Notes: a model not told the origin generated them from the sequence alone. Shown: positions 22,048 to 33,943, counted from the first letter of the stretch. The stretch: DNA of 64,000 nt from Lophium mytilinum (GCA_010093605.1 MU004196.1:1379454-1443453), one strand, 5' to 3'. Program-made: numbers and translations.

Positions 22048-23363
22048 TTATTTCTCTTCAAGATCAAACCCATGCTTCTCATCCACCTCCGGCGATCCCC
22101 CCTGCCACAGGGACGTCTTATGCTTCTCTCGCCTTCTTCGCGCCCCGAACTCAATCCAGATATACCAGATCGCGTCCTCAATACCAGGCTCCACTCACAA
22201 TCGCGCGCCACCAGTCCCGAATGGTGCTCCAAGCCCACAGGACTAGTATGGTCCGGCCGCGCCGCAATCCGCATAGACCGCGTCAACAACTTCGTCTCCC
22301 CCTCCGCCTGCGTTCAAGCCTGCGTCCCCCAATCCGTGCACACGCGCCCCTTCATCCCCGGTACCTCTCCCCCATCTCGCGGCATGTAACCCAAGACGGG
22401 TCATTCGTAAAGTTAGCCGCTCCCGGGGAGGCTGCGACGAGTAGCGATGCGAGCGCAGCGGCGGCGGAGGCTGCGCCAGGGGTTTGTCCAACTCTACCTG
22501 GGCCGGGGGGAAGTTCATCGTTCGCGGGTATGTAGTGTGAAAGTTGCGTCCGTCGAGGGTCGGCGGGTTTGCTAACCATATATTTGCGTCTTGCTACTCC
22601 GCGCGTCGGGGAGACGCGGGTAGGGGGTTGTTGGCAAGGGGGAGGCGACGGAGGTGTGTTTCTCGTGTGACGGTTGCGGGAGCAGAGCGCTCTCGAACTC
22701 AGCTGTATTCCCTACGGATGCGCGCTTGAAGGCGTCAATTGGATGATAGAACGGGAGAGACAGGACCCAATCCCTGGCGGTTTCGTCAGCGTTGGCGTTG
22801 ACGTTGGCGTTGGCGCTGCTGCCGCCGCTGCCATTGGCGTTGAAGTTGTGACCTAGTCGCATTAATGCAGAGCGGTAATATTGTAGAGGCCTAGAGATAT
22901 TAGATGGAGGAGATGGGAGCGGAGGAGGAGGCCGGCGGAAGCGTAGGCCGGATTCGTTTGCTACTCGCCCGCGGTGATCAGGTTCCTGTCATTGACAAAG
23001 TAGAAGGGGTAGGCGTCTCCGGAGAGGCGGGAGAGAACTAAATGCTCATACTTTCCGTGGTCTTGCGAAGATTGGCGTGAGGATAGACGTGATGCAACAC
23101 AGGCAGACGCGAGCTCGCGGCTGGAAATGGACGGGAGACCTGCGGCAACCCCTTGCGTGATGCCTGGTGGAGGAGTTTCGGAGCCTCGAGCATGCGGAGG
23201 CAAAAATAGATCTCGGGACGAATGTAGAAGCCTGTAAGATGTTGAGAGTATGTCGTTTGTGACGCATCCTATTGCTGAAGAACTGACCCTGTGTGTCGCC
23301 GGCAGGCCCACGGTCGGCAGTCGCCGTGACGACTTCAATGTTGCAGAGGTTGAGAGAAGGCAA
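22048..23363 (-). pseudogene. Unresolved multi-exon or decayed host gene(s)
   Basis: Several minus-strand segments look protein-coding but do not join into one clean model. A segment near 23.3 kb (LCNIEVVTATADRGPAGDT) could splice through a GTCAGT..TTACAG intron to one encoding FYIRPEIYFCLRMLEAPK. A segment ending at 22961 reads YEHLVLSRLSGDAYPFYF. A segment at 22572-22972 includes MRLGHNFNANGSGG and ARDWVLSLPFYHPIDAFKR. A final segment ends at 22048 with IWYIWIEFGARRRREKHK. Stops and shifts in frame separate them (for example a TGA near 22.29 kb that could come from CGA). It may be one decayed gene or two genes whose splice sites I misjudge. Family unknown. Confidence 0.3.
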
Positions 23364-25006
23364 ATGACGAGAAGGTGGAAGCCGAGTCTGTCAGAGTAAT
23401 GCGCATGCGGTAATCTCATCACTGCAAGATGGTGCTGGTGGCCGTGGTGTTGAGGTCCGCCCGCGCACAACCGCCTCGTGCACTTGCGGGTGGAGAACAC
23501 TCCTGGCGATTGACAGAGGGCTTTGCAATCAAAAGCACCCATCGGCTGGGGATACTGATGTTTGTATCTAAAAGGAAATGGTCGGTCAAGACCCTAGGGA
23601 GGGCTTGCGGCTCTATGGTGTTGAAGTGGCAGACGCCCACCCCCCGGCTCGCCACACCACCCGCAAGCCCCTGAGCGCCAGCTTCATCACCACCACAACT
23701 CCACAGCTTCAAAAAAGAATAGCACAACAACGCAACGTCTACAGATAGAGCTACATACATAGAATCAAAAGCAAAAAAAGGTTTTCCTCATTAGGACTCA
23801 AAGCGCCATCGCCTTAGCGGGACTCGAACCCGGCATGTTACTATGATAGACGTTAGCACTGTTTCAATCCCACCCTCACCACGGTGGTGAGGGCGGAGGA
23901 CGGTCGAAAATATATCAAATATATACCTAGGAAACAAGTCTGTGCGGGGTGTAAGCTACTGGGACGGGAGTCGGGATCCCGGAGCTCGCGGCTGGTCAGT
24001 GACCGACGCGTCCCGAACCCCCACCACGGCAGCTTCGTCGCTACGGGAGGTGTTATCGGGTGCGAGCTTGCACCACCCTTGCCGTGCCGGCGCGAGTTGT
24101 GCCACTCGCTATGCATGCATCCACGCAGCCCACCGATACACAGATACAGAGTGCAATGCCTCAACGCCTCCGGCTCGAACGCTCAGTTTTGATCAACGGA
24201 ACTACTAGCAGCGCTCCTACATCAGTCTCTTTATCAACTCGCACAGCTCACAGGGGAATCACGGGCGCAACGTCTCGCCGATGCTAGGCCTGCGACACGC
24301 AGGCAACCGCCCACCACCAACATGCGGCACGCTACGGGCAGAACAAGCTGAGTACATACCACACCTCCTTTTGGTACAGAACACGCCCGAAATGACTCAT
24401 GGCGTGTGCTTCCAGGAGCCTTTTCGCCACGGGACTTGACCATCGCTGACCTTGTCCGCCTGGCTCTAGGACTCCTGATGGCCATTCTCCCTAGAACTCT
24501 TCGACAGACTCCTACTTTGTGACGGTTTTGGGCAGGCTACACATTTCGGCGTACTCGGGCTCCATTGCTACTTGTGGCCCCATTGCGCTACAAGTCGCCG
24601 CACAACAACTCGCCTTCACATAAACACTCGCCGCAACACAATCAAGAGCACAGCAATACCACAACCACTACGCTCTTCCGCATACCCAGGCCAAAGCCCA
24701 CGCGCAGTATCAATCCATACACAAGGCAAACTCAGCTGCCGCTGGAGTGAACGTCTTTCGGCAACGAAACTGCTCCTACCTATGGTGCTCGGTCTTAAAA
24801 AATGGTGTTTCTGGTCTCACATTTACGACCCAGCAATTTAGTACTCTAGATACTTTCTCCTTAAATTCATTAACCTATCTTCACGTTTACTCCCGTTCTA
24901 AGTCACTTTAGATGCATTTCGCCGAGGTCCAAGAATACCTGCACCTCCACAATGAGAGCGGTTTCTTACCAATCGGCATGAAGACCACAGTCAAGCACTT
25001 TCAATT
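23364..25006. other. Intergenic, nothing firm
   Basis: Open frames on both strands are short or look like shadows. Near 23.82 kb there is a tRNA T-arm-like word without the rest of a tRNA, and beside it (23.87-23.90 kb) a near-perfect hairpin CCTCACCACGGTGGTGAGG. No gene supported. Confidence 0.4.
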
Positions 25007-25678
25007 CTATGAAGCCGCAGTGTCATAAAGTAGTAGGACCTTTTCGATGGAAAGAAAACCCCAGGGTGGGGGAGTAGCTATTGTAGAGCGGGGATGGGAT
25101 TTGCGGTACTCGAAATGCATGCATATATTGATTCCGCGTATCTTCAACACTTCATTTCCAAAGTTCACCGCGCTCTCCCAGTCGCTTTCCATGCTGTGCG
25201 CTAGTTCTATAGCCCGTGTGCCGTCTTAAGAACCCCCCTGAGTAGCGTGAAGGCTGATATCCCAGAGAATTCACTATTATAAAATCGCCTTCTTGACTAA
25301 TTCGTGAAATTAAAATATACTGACCTTCACGTTGACAGTAGCATTGCATCGAACACCTCGATGAAGACATGTCGTCCGAACAAGCATTGACGCTGACTCG
25401 GAACCATGTCGGCGCCGAGTCATGTCGAGCCGGATGTCGCTTCCGTCTGAACTTCGCAACGTCAACCCTCGAACCTGACACCATCATCCCCATCTTCCCC
25501 ATCTTTCATCCATCAACAACGTCAATTGCATCAAGACACTGCGCATGAGAGCACCGGAGCGATAGCGAGTATATTGGTCAACGAAAACGTCGTGCAGCGC
25601 GATGAACGCGACACCGAGACCCCCGGGAGCGGTAGGACACGGAGGAGCCTGAAAGCCCTCGACATGTCTCTTGCTCAT
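25007..25678 (-). pseudogene. Possible decayed family A member (A9)
   Basis: A minus-strand segment at 25.01-25.19 kb reads ESDWESAVNFGNEVLKIRG then INICMHFEYRKSH, which resembles the second half of family A (helix, hydrophobic strand, aromatic/charged strand). About 150 bp upstream, two overlapping frames read CNATVNVKV and LTLLMDERWG, reminiscent of exon 1. Frames are interrupted, including a TGA near 25.48 kb, and no single splice model restores the family arrangement. Spacing and orientation match A5-A8. The assignment rests on weak similarity judged by eye. Confidence 0.3.
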
Positions 25679-27290
25679 CGAAAACCATCACTCTTTTAAA
25701 CACAGCACTTCTCCGTAGTTGATAGTCGTAGCTGGGTGGCCCTGGTAGCGTCAGGTAGGTCTTTCTCTATGTCTTTTCCGAAGCTCCGAGTCCTATGCCA
25801 TCGTCAGCGCCAATTCCCCCAATCTGATTAGTGCTGTCGGTGCACCTTAGACCGGTGCATCACGCTCCTACTTCGCTGTCTTCATCGCTTCGATTCTGCC
25901 TTGTGAGGTAAATAGGCGTTGTATATCTCTCTCGAAGCTTGTCGTATTATCGTAGTCAGTACGGAAGACCAGGACCTCTTCCATAGCGGACATTTGTGCT
26001 TCTTACATTCTTTCCAAGCTTCGAGTCTCCTGTCTTCCGCCGTTGTCATGGGAATCAGTTTAAATCCATCCCTGGATCCACTCCTGACGTTGGCAACACG
26101 GTCCTATCCAGCGATGCTCATCAGCCTAATTCAGAATTGCGCGGTGGAGGGTCGTCGTGATTCTAGTTCGGCCCATGCCTTCTTCAACGAAGCGTGTAAT
26201 GTTAGTGTCTTCTCCATCATTATCTCATCAAACCTGCTTTTTCCATCCATCTCAACTCTTGATTCTTCGGTCATAAACCCTCCCATTCCATCTAATTTCA
26301 AACCACGTCATTTTCCACCCCTGGCGGTGCCAACATCTCCATACTCGGTCTAGCTTGCAGCACCCTGAATCTGCTTCTCTGTCAAACTACGGCGGAAACG
26401 CGGTTTTGTCGGCGAATGCGAGTGCCCTTCAGTCGAATCCTCGAGCCGTCCCGTCAGGCTTCTTGGTATCCGCAGCTTGACCGACCACATGTTCGTAGCA
26501 ATTCGGGAGAAAGGCTATGAGGTTCTTCAAACCCTTGAAATCCGCCGACGGACCAGCAATCTAATTCCCGGCGATACAACGATGGCCTCGTAATGCAGTA
26601 CCAAACTCCACAGCGATCCACCCCGGACGGCGGTAAGCACTCCTGGCTCAGGTCGCTATCATGTCTTCAATTCATGCTCCTTGGCCGGACACACATCAGT
26701 GAGTGCTTGGAACATACTGCGAAGGGGCCTTTGAACTTTCCGATGCGTTCATTTAGCACTAGGCTAGTTCGGGGCGTGTAAGGTATAACTTTGTGGGCTC
26801 GTTTCGTTTTCTCTCCTGCTCCACCTCTGACGCCGTTATCTTTCTGCTTGTCAACCTTCTGTCGTTTCTCTGAATTGGCCTTCTTTGCTTGTTACATGCG
26901 TGTCTATTTCCCCGAATAAGACGGAGAGTTCCTTGAGCCTTCCAGATCTATTCCTCGAGCAAGATCCCAAGTCCCGGCGTGCTGAGCTTGACATGGTAGG
27001 CGAATTTCATTCCTTGAGCTGGGCCACCTCCGACAGCGCTATCGGTGTCCGTGCTAGCCCACGTCAATGCTCTCAATTCGTTATGATCAGCCTCTCACGT
27101 CGTCAACGCTGCTCGTTGAGTACCCCGTAAGTCCCTTCGAGTCTCTCAGAGTCACCGTTTCGTAGGTAGCTCGATATCCATCGGTGTGGCCTTTACATCA
27201 TGTCCTAAACTGTGGTTTGCCAGATTTCCGCTCCAGACGGTGCCATCTTCCTCCAAGCTAGTGCCTCGGGAGTCAGTGTGGACAACAGAC
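25679..27290. other. Intergenic with scattered repeat cores
   Basis: No gene supported; a 144-codon + strand frame at 25.9-26.35 kb lacks protein-like character. Diverged copies of the shared repeat core (CACCYCNGACGGCGNTAT type) occur near 26610, 26815, 27020 and 27232, so this is probably old satellite. Confidence 0.4.
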
Positions 27291-28110
27291 TTCTTTTTGA
27301 CTAATTAGCTACCTGCTAGCTGGAGTAATCCATACAGCGGTATTGACCGACCAAGAGCGAAGCCAGAGCGACGAGAGAACGAGGCTGGAGTAGCGCGATA
27401 TCCGTTCGTTCATCTTTCTCATCGGGCAGTGGAATCAAGCTACCTTTTGACTCGTCGGCGACCTGCTCGCTGGGGCAACTCCTACAGTGCTACCGAGCAA
27501 GCAAGACCAGAGCACGACGAGTGGTATATCGATTGCGCAACACCCTCGACTTGATCGTGAAGGTTGGTTTCTCTTCGTCTCAAAGGTAGTGCGATTTCTG
27601 AGCTCCGGATCTTGACATCACAGGGGAGAACTTTGGATGAGCTATTGCTCTCCTGCCACCGCTGTCTTGCTGCCCATAAGTTGTTGGCCTGGCTTCGTCG
27701 TCGTCGTCGTCGTCTAGGGTTCATTGAGGTCCTCCAGGGTAATCCATAACAAGGGATCCACTAACCGCATCCCACCCCAAGTCCCGTTCCACAACCGTTG
27801 TCCTTAGGAATGTTCGAGGAGGCGTTGGGGAGGGTACGGGACCGAGTAGAAGACTGGACATTTCAAAAAGATATTGAAACCCAAGAAGAATCTCAACATG
27901 AATCCGATTACCTTTTGGCGGGTTAGCTACCTGCTAGCGGGGCTGCTCCCCACAGTGGCGTTATGCAAGCAGGAATGAAGCTTGTGGGGTAGAATATCGG
28001 TAGGTGAGATGACAGGCTGATGTAATCAAATTTAGCCTACCTTTTGACGAGCTGACTACCTGTTTGCTGAGCTACTCCTCACAGCGGCATCAAGGAAGCA
28101 GAAATAAAGC
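27291..28110 (+). repeat. Degenerate array of a 65-bp module
   Basis: A module beginning TACCTTTTGACGAG, continuing CTACCTGCTAGCTGRGG and ending with CTCCTACAGYGGCAT occurs at 27291, 27441, 27909 and 28038. The same module appears alone at 58397. The tail of the module is the core shared with other arrays in this window. A short (GTC)n run lies inside, near 27.69 kb. Confidence 0.6.
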
Positions 28111-28147
28111 CTTTTTGATGGGATTCATGCAATCAAGTAGTATGCAA

Positions 28148-28444
28148 TTACGCGACAGCGGCGGGAGCGGACTGGTGTTTCTTGTCGTCCTTAACGGCCG
28201 TTTCCCGGACGAATTTTAAAAAGCCGGGGATTTCGAAAAGCAGTCCGCCGACGATGAGGAGGACGAGCATGGTGCCGTATCGGCGCCATTTTCTTCTTAG
28301 TAGACACCCTCTCGGCCCAAGACCGTCGTCCGCTCGCTCCAATCCTGGTGAGGCTGGCACCGTAGCGCCCACCAATGCTTCTTCGTCTGTCGGGATGTAT
28401 CTTACCATCTCGAGGACTTCCGCGAACTGGACAGTTTGGGCCAT
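28148..28444 (-). CDS. Small single-pass membrane protein, 98 aa
   Basis: ATG at 28444, uninterrupted to the stop. Residues 1-47 are soluble (FAEVLEMVRYIPTDEEALVG), a basic stretch LLRRKWRR follows at 49-55, then one hydrophobic segment at about 57-73 (GTMLVLLIVGGLLFEI) and a charged tail. By the positive-inside rule the N-terminus faces the cytosol. I do not recognise a family. It sits between two repeat arrays. Alone among frames in this area it has a plausible domain layout, but it could be a fragment. Confidence 0.45.
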   Translation of the reverse strand: MAQTVQFAEVLEMVRYIPTDEEALVGATVPASPGLERADDGLGPRGCLLRRKWRRYGTMLVLLIVGGLLFEIPGFLKFVRETAVKDDKKHQSAPAAVA

Positions 28445-28559
28445 GCTTGCGGGTTGTTCGGGATGTGGTGGGCTTTGGGTTGGGATAATAAAATGGAAGG
28501 TGGAGGCGGTAGAGGCGAGCGCTTTGGAAGTTGCATGTCTATTGGCGTTTCCCGATTCT

Positions 28560-29660
28560 ACTGCAGGGCCACTCCTGACGGCGGCAAAACGGTGCTACCA
28601 CCCCATTCCAGGCCAAAGTCAGATATCCGGGGTAGCAAATGCGACGTTGTTTGATTCTCCGATTCTTCTACCAAGCCACCCCTATCATCACCATCACCAC
28701 GGTCCTAAGCTCTTCTCTGGGTACTACAATGTCCGAGCTACCGAACCTGACTTCGGCTCAGGTTCACAGTCTACTGCTGGGCCGCTCCCGACGGTATTGA
28801 AAAGGTACGCCTGCCCACTTTCAAATTATCTTCAGATACCCGAGGTAGGATCTCTGACATTGCTGCATTTATTAATCCTATCGCTGAGCCACCCCTGCCA
28901 TTGTCATTAGCACGTTCGCAGCCTATCTTCTAGGATGGTTCAATTTCCAAAGTAGCAAACCTAGCATTGGTTCCTTGCCCCAGTCTCCTGCTGAGCCACC
29001 CTTGTCACTGCCATCAACATACTCCTGAGCTCTTTTCTGGGGTCGTCCAATTGCCGGGGCAGCGGACCTGACATTGTTTCTTTTTTCAATTCGACAGCTG
29101 GGCCACCCCTGCCACTGTCATCACCATACTTCCAAGCTTCTTTCCGGTATAATCCAATTTCCGTGGCAGCGAACCTGACATCGCTCATTTTCTCCGTTCT
29201 CCCATTGAGCCGCCTCTGCCGCTGTCATCACCACCTCTCCAAGCTCTCGTTTGGGGTTGTTCAATATCCAAGGTAGCGAGCCTGACATCGTTCCTTTTTC
29301 CAATCCTACAGCTGGGCCACCCCTGCCACTGTCATCACCGTGGTCCGAAGCTTCTTTCTGATACGGTCCAATATCCGCGGTACCAAACCTGACATCGCCC
29401 ATTTTCTCCACTCTCCCGCTGAGCCGCCTCTGCCATTGTCATCACCGTGTTTCCAAGCTCTTTTCCGGGGTTGTTCAATATCCGAGGTTCCGAACCTGAC
29501 ATCGACCGTTTCTCTGATCACACTGCTAGGCCACTCCAGCCACCGTCGTCTTGATGTTCCTAGGCTCTTTTCGAGGTAGTCCAATATCGGCCGCGACGGT
29601 CTTGACATCGTATGCCTCTCGCGAGTCGTAAGTTGAGCCACCTCAAACGTTATCAACCAC
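28560..29660 (+). repeat. 107-bp satellite, about ten units
   Basis: The core GCCACCCCTGCCACTGTCAT (variants with GACGG) starts at 28568, 28675, 28781, 28888, 28995, 29102, 29209, 29316, 29423, 29530 and 29637. Ten successive spacings are 107 bp except one of 106. Each unit also carries CAATATCCGNGGTNNCGAAC then CTGACATCG. Despite base divergence there is almost no length drift. The core joins this array to those at 18.3, 20.2 and 27.3 kb. Open frames inside it are by-products of the repeat. Confidence 0.9.
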
Positions 29661-30004
29661 TCCGCAACCAGCTTCCTTCGATATCCTAATTCTCACTCAT
29701 CAGTAGTCAAGCATCAAGTTCACGTCTCACATCAGCCTCTGATCAAACGCAGACAGAAACAAGCTTCATTCCAGCCCCGCAGGGCGCACCGTCTACTCCG
29801 CACCCATCCCCGCAAAGACACCCCCAACGCCCGCACGAAACCCACAAAAACACAAAACTGCATCACCGATTAGCACGCATCCTCCCTCTCACACCTTCTC
29901 CAAGAAAGACTTACAAAAACCCGCAAAACTCCACGCCTCGGCACGCCAGCCACCAAGGAATCCAGAAAGTCGGGTCGCTCCGAGCGCCTTACAGACCCCC
30001 CTAC
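29661..30004. other. Intergenic, one isolated repeat block
   Basis: Contains one block near 29815 related to the 70-bp repeat at 14.3 kb (CACCCCCAACGCCCGCACG then AAACCCACAAAAACACAAA). Otherwise nothing recognised. Confidence 0.45.
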
Positions 30005-31088
30005 CTACCCTACCTCCCACCACCCCCAGCCACTCTTGTAACCAGCGCCCGCACCCGACAGCGTGCCCCCTTCGGGCACAAAGGCCACCCGGACTCGCAC
30101 GCCGCGGGATTGAAGCGCTGGCCACGAAGAGCTGCGGCTAGGAGCAGTAGGAGGAGGGGAGGTTGGAGGGCCATGCGCGGTGTCCGGGGGCGCGGTCACC
30201 TTGCCCAGTAGATGGGCGCCGGGCTGTGTTGTGAGGTTAGTCAAAGGTGTTCCGATGAGGGGCTGGATTGGGGGGGACGTACATGACGGCCGGCAGGGCG
30301 GGCACCGGGGGGATTGGAGAGGAAGAGCTGCCTCAATGTCAATGGTTGTTCTGTGCTCGAAAGGGTTTGTGGAAGGGCGTACCGCGCCGGTGGTGGAGGT
30401 GAGCGAAGCCTCCTACGAGGCGCTCGCTCCGGCGCTGAGGGCGGAGAGGTCGGGGCCCGAGGGAGGGGAGGAGCCGGCCTAATTTGGTCAGTTGTTGCTC
30501 TTTTGTCTCAAATGGGGGGGGAGTTGACTTACGCCGGGCGCGTCGGCATTGGCGGCGCTGGAGGCGCAGGCCTGGATATGTCAGTCGTTGCTCTTCTTCT
30601 CGTATTAGTGGTGGAGTGCACTTACGCAGGCCGGGTCGGCATTGGCGGCACGGGCCGCGCAGGTCTGCGTTATGTCAGTTATTGCTCTTCATCTCTCCAT
30701 TATGGGTGACTTACGCCGGGCGGGTCGGTGCAGGCGGGGCAGCCAGGACCAGCCTGAATATGTCAGTTACTGCTCTTCTTCTCTCGGTTGTGCTATAGTC
30801 TTACGCAACGCGGGAGGGAGCTAGCGGCTCGTTGGCCCTCATGGCCCGGAAGAGGTCCACCTCAACGGCGGTGTCCTCGAGGACGTCACCCCTCGAGGAC
30901 CCGCGAGCCATATGCCCAGCGAGGGCGCGCAGCTCGGCCTCGGGCAGATCCTGTGAGTTTTGTTAACAGTTGTCCTTGAAGCGGCTGCAGACTGCTGGTT
31001 TGCTCGTCCCAATCGGGACGCAGTGACCGCAAAGAGAGGAAGATCTTACAGGATAGATAGATCGGGACGGGGCGCGGCCGTCGGACAT
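30005..31088 (-). CDS. Proline-rich 221-aa protein encoded by mini-exon array
   Basis: Eight exons: 31050-31088, 30805-30950, 30715-30753, 30626-30664, 30533-30571, 30383-30478, 30283-30331 and 30005-30223 (666 nt). Exons 3-5 are each exactly 39 nt, begin and end in phase 2, and encode successive 13-residue repeats of the type APAPPAPPMPTRP; exon 6 begins with a fourth, diverged copy. Introns 2-5 (51, 50, 54, 54 nt) are alike, each with GTAAG and most with GAAGAGCARYRACTGACATA before the AG. The N-terminal part is acidic (DLPEAELRALAGHM, VLEDTAVEVDLFRAMRANEP); the C-terminus is Ser/Pro/Gly-rich. No family recognised. Proline repeats could bind SH3/WW-type domains (inference). Strong frame and phase consistency supports the model. 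Confidence 0.7.
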
Positions 31089-33631
31089 TGTGGCAGCAAT
31101 TGTGTTTATTTGGGGGTTATGGAGGTTTTGTGGCTGTCGGACGGAGGAGGAAAGCTATCACGAGGCGGGCGGATATAGATGAAGGATATCTCTTGGCACT
31201 GTCACGCGCTAACTTGCCACACTAGGCCTATTTAGGCAGACGACGGGATAGTGAGGGTGCTACACCGTTCTTCGCGTGACCTGTTGCCTCAGGGGCCTGC
31301 AAATCAGCAGGTAGAATTAATGCTAGAGCAGTGGTGGGCGGAATTGGCTGTACAGGATGAACGCACTGCGAGGTATTTATGCACGTTGGAGGATCTCAGG
31401 CCAACGCCAAAAGCTTCAAAAGCGAAGCTTTGCATGCATCTAGATTAAAGGCATGTGAATTGACCCCAAGAACAGGTTCACTATTGTGCTGGATCACTGT
31501 TACAGCTTGCTAGGAAATTGAATTTACCCACACCACGATGAAGAACTGTCATGAACGTTCGATTCCCTGAAGGTCTTCAGTCTTTTGTCGAAGATGACAG
31601 TCAAAGCTGGCCTACATATCGCTTCCTGCGCGACAGGCGATGTTACACTTCTCCTACCACTCTCCCTTGACGTCCCTGCCGGGTGCAGCGTCCTAGATCC
31701 CTGTGGTTTCCCCTCTCTTATGGCTGCTTTCCTCCCGAGCCTCGCACTTCCCTTCGGTGTCTTGTTCCTCGGCTGCGGTTCGCATTTCTTCCTGTCGCTC
31801 TAGCCCCGATTGTGTGGCCCCGTTCTCGAGAGTTTCTTCGACGGGTGGAGTGCTTGCGGAGTCGTTGTGGGCAAAGTCCTCGATGACCTGAGGCGTCGAA
31901 GGAAGTAACCGGAGTTGGAGAGCCGTAGCTAACGCGTCGGGCGCACTACACATTCTTCTCCTGTTGAATTGCTGGCCGTAGCATCTGAAGTATAGCAGAA
32001 CGCAACGTTGGGTGCATGAGTGATTCTGTGCGCTACGGGCAGTGATTGGAGGAGGTGATTGCTATGATCTGGTAGCCCTGTCTGAGCACATTAGCGAGGC
32101 ATGATGGTGGTGAATCGTATGAAAGTACCGCGGTGCTGAGGATGATAATGGCTGAGTGTTGATGGTGGATCAGAAGAACACTCGTTGGTGGTGGAGCAGA
32201 GAAGCATTCGTTGATGATGCAGGAGACAAGAATCCTTCGATGATGGAGTAGGGAGTAGCCGTCGATGATGGACGGAAGAATCAGCCGTTGGTGAATATGA
32301 GTGTCGTGAGCGTGGTGATGAATGACATCCCGATTATAGCGTGGATGAGAAAAGAAGCCGTTGGTGGTGGCTGAGAGCATCATCGACTCCAGCGCGAATG
32401 AGCATCAACATGGCGTCGATGAAAGTATCTCCATTGAGGATGAGTAGGATGAGCAGCCCTGGAAAATGACAGGAAGATCTGCCGTGCACACCACGCAGAA
32501 ATGGGCCTGAGGCTAGAGGAATGAGGAGAATCGCCATGTCCATGAGGGAATCCTGGCTGTCCATATCACACCGGAAATGCTTCCGAGATTTTCCAAGCCT
32601 GTCGAGCCTCCTATGGTTGTTCCCGCGAGCATTCAGTAGCCTCTGAGAGATTAGATTCCTGCTCGAAGGGTCAGCCCAATGTTCATGATGTTCCGGACGC
32701 CCATTTGCTACTCACCGCGCAACAAAAGTGTAGCCCTGTGAGCATCTCTCACCCGGACTCGTCCCAACGGATCCTCTCCCGCTACGCTATCCCTGGGTAC
32801 GGCGCTGTCGAGTTTGGAGTTTGCGTAGAAGTTCGGTGTGATCACCAAGCCCTTTAGACTCTTCCACTTCGTCAATCTTCTCGCGCACAATGCAGGGGCT
32901 GGTTGTGAAGGCCTTGGAGTCCCAAAGAACCGATCAGGATAGTCGTAGCTTCACCGCTTCGTCCCGACAATGCTAGTCTCGAGTCGAACGCTCATCTTGC
33001 CAGCTTTTTCCAACTGGTTGAACGATTTGGTAGAAATCATATCGATTTTCCCCGGCGTCGGCCTCGAGCACAGTCTTCCAGTCTGCAGTTTTGGATCCAC
33101 CGCGTCCTCTTCCCCTCAGATTCCGGCTTGTGTGGGTTTCGCAATGGCTGGAGAGCGTCAAGACATGCCTGTTTCCACCTCATTCGGGGCGAGCCATCTT
33201 TAGGCGCGTCTTGAGCTTCGCAGAAACTGGGGGACGCGGCGGCAGTGTGACGTCAGGCACTGCAGACTGAGCACAACACTACACGACTGCAGCGGCTCGC
33301 GAGGAGGGACGACGCTGATGACGCGACGAGCAGCAGCGGCGCTATTCTGACGAGGACGTGAGAAGAAACAAATGTAGGCAGGCTTGCCCTAGCCTCCATA
33401 GAAGCAGATGATGGAGAGTTAGGTTGACGGTAAGGTCCTGCAAGCTGGCTACATACCTCCGTGGGAGATGCCTCTCGCCGCTCTGAACAGTGGCCTGTTA
33501 CCATCAGAGCGCCCTACATGCACGCGTACCGCAAGCTCATCGACGCCTATCCATCATCATCAAGCTTGAACAACTCCTAAATCTACCCAGCTTCGAGCAG
33601 CAAACGGAGACTCAAGCAGATGCACCAAGCA
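31089..33631. other. Intergenic, weak ORFs only
   Basis: No firm gene. One acidic minus-strand frame at 31693-31953 (86 aa, ATG start, containing PPVEETLENGATQSGLERQE) has protein-like composition and may be an exon. Other frames look like chance. A GATGATG-rich tandem repeat at 32.16-32.40 kb is listed separately. Confidence 0.4.
32160..32400 (+). repeat. Degenerate tandem repeat, about 36-38 bp
   Basis: Units built around a CGTTGATGAT/CGATGATGG core followed by an AGNAGGAAGAAYC-type block recur six or more times with length drift. Confidence 0.5.
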
Positions 33632-33943
33632 GTTTCTTCTTCGACCACCCGGACAAGCCGAGCCAATCAATGAAAAAAAGTGTTGTCCTCCCGCCAGGTG
33701 GTGGTCAAGGCCGCCTGACAAGAGGGAGTTTCCAAAATTTCCCGTAAGACCCGAAGGCCTCACGAAGTTCCCCAAGGCCGAAGCCAAGGGGAGTGTGAGT
33801 AGTTCAAAATTTTAAGCAAATAAAATTAGCACCCCCTGCACTGGAGAAAAAAGAAGAGGGTTCAAGGAGAGAGCTCGCGGTCTTGTACTCGGCGGAAATC
33901 GCGCGGCGAGGTGCTGACTCATCAGCGCTAGACCGTTTAACCG
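33632..33943 (+). repeat. Dispersed repeat, copy b (SMKK element)
   Basis: The left block at 33632-33680 reads FFFDHPDKPSQSMKK. The right block at 33915-33943 begins TGACTCATCAGCGCTAG and continues CCGTTTAA. Total 312 bp, against 427 bp for copy a and 351 bp for copy d. In this copy the left block belongs to an 85-codon frame (33490-33747), but no gene can be claimed. Confidence 0.55.

Noticed and set aside
23811-23885. Possible tRNA on the minus strand (T-arm GGGTTCGAGTCCC)
   Set aside because: The T-loop and four T-stem pairs are good, but no matching acceptor stem (CGCCTTA) or D-arm lies upstream and the only anticodon-like stem has a ten-base loop. A tRNAscan run giving a full cloverleaf would reverse this.
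25919-26353. 144-codon + strand frame
   Set aside because: Ser/Pro/Leu-rich, spans diverged repeat sequence, no domain or splice evidence.
29121-29656. Minus-strand frames of 96 and 116 codons with repeated GDDSGRGGPAV motifs
   Set aside because: They follow the 107-bp satellite. The unit is not a multiple of three, and the apparent protein repeat is a by-product.
30180-30824. Gly/Arg-rich + strand frames
   Set aside because: Antisense to the mini-exon gene, whose splice phases are consistent across seven introns.
32033-32383. His/Ile-rich 116-codon minus frame
   Set aside because: Produced by the GATGATG tandem repeat.
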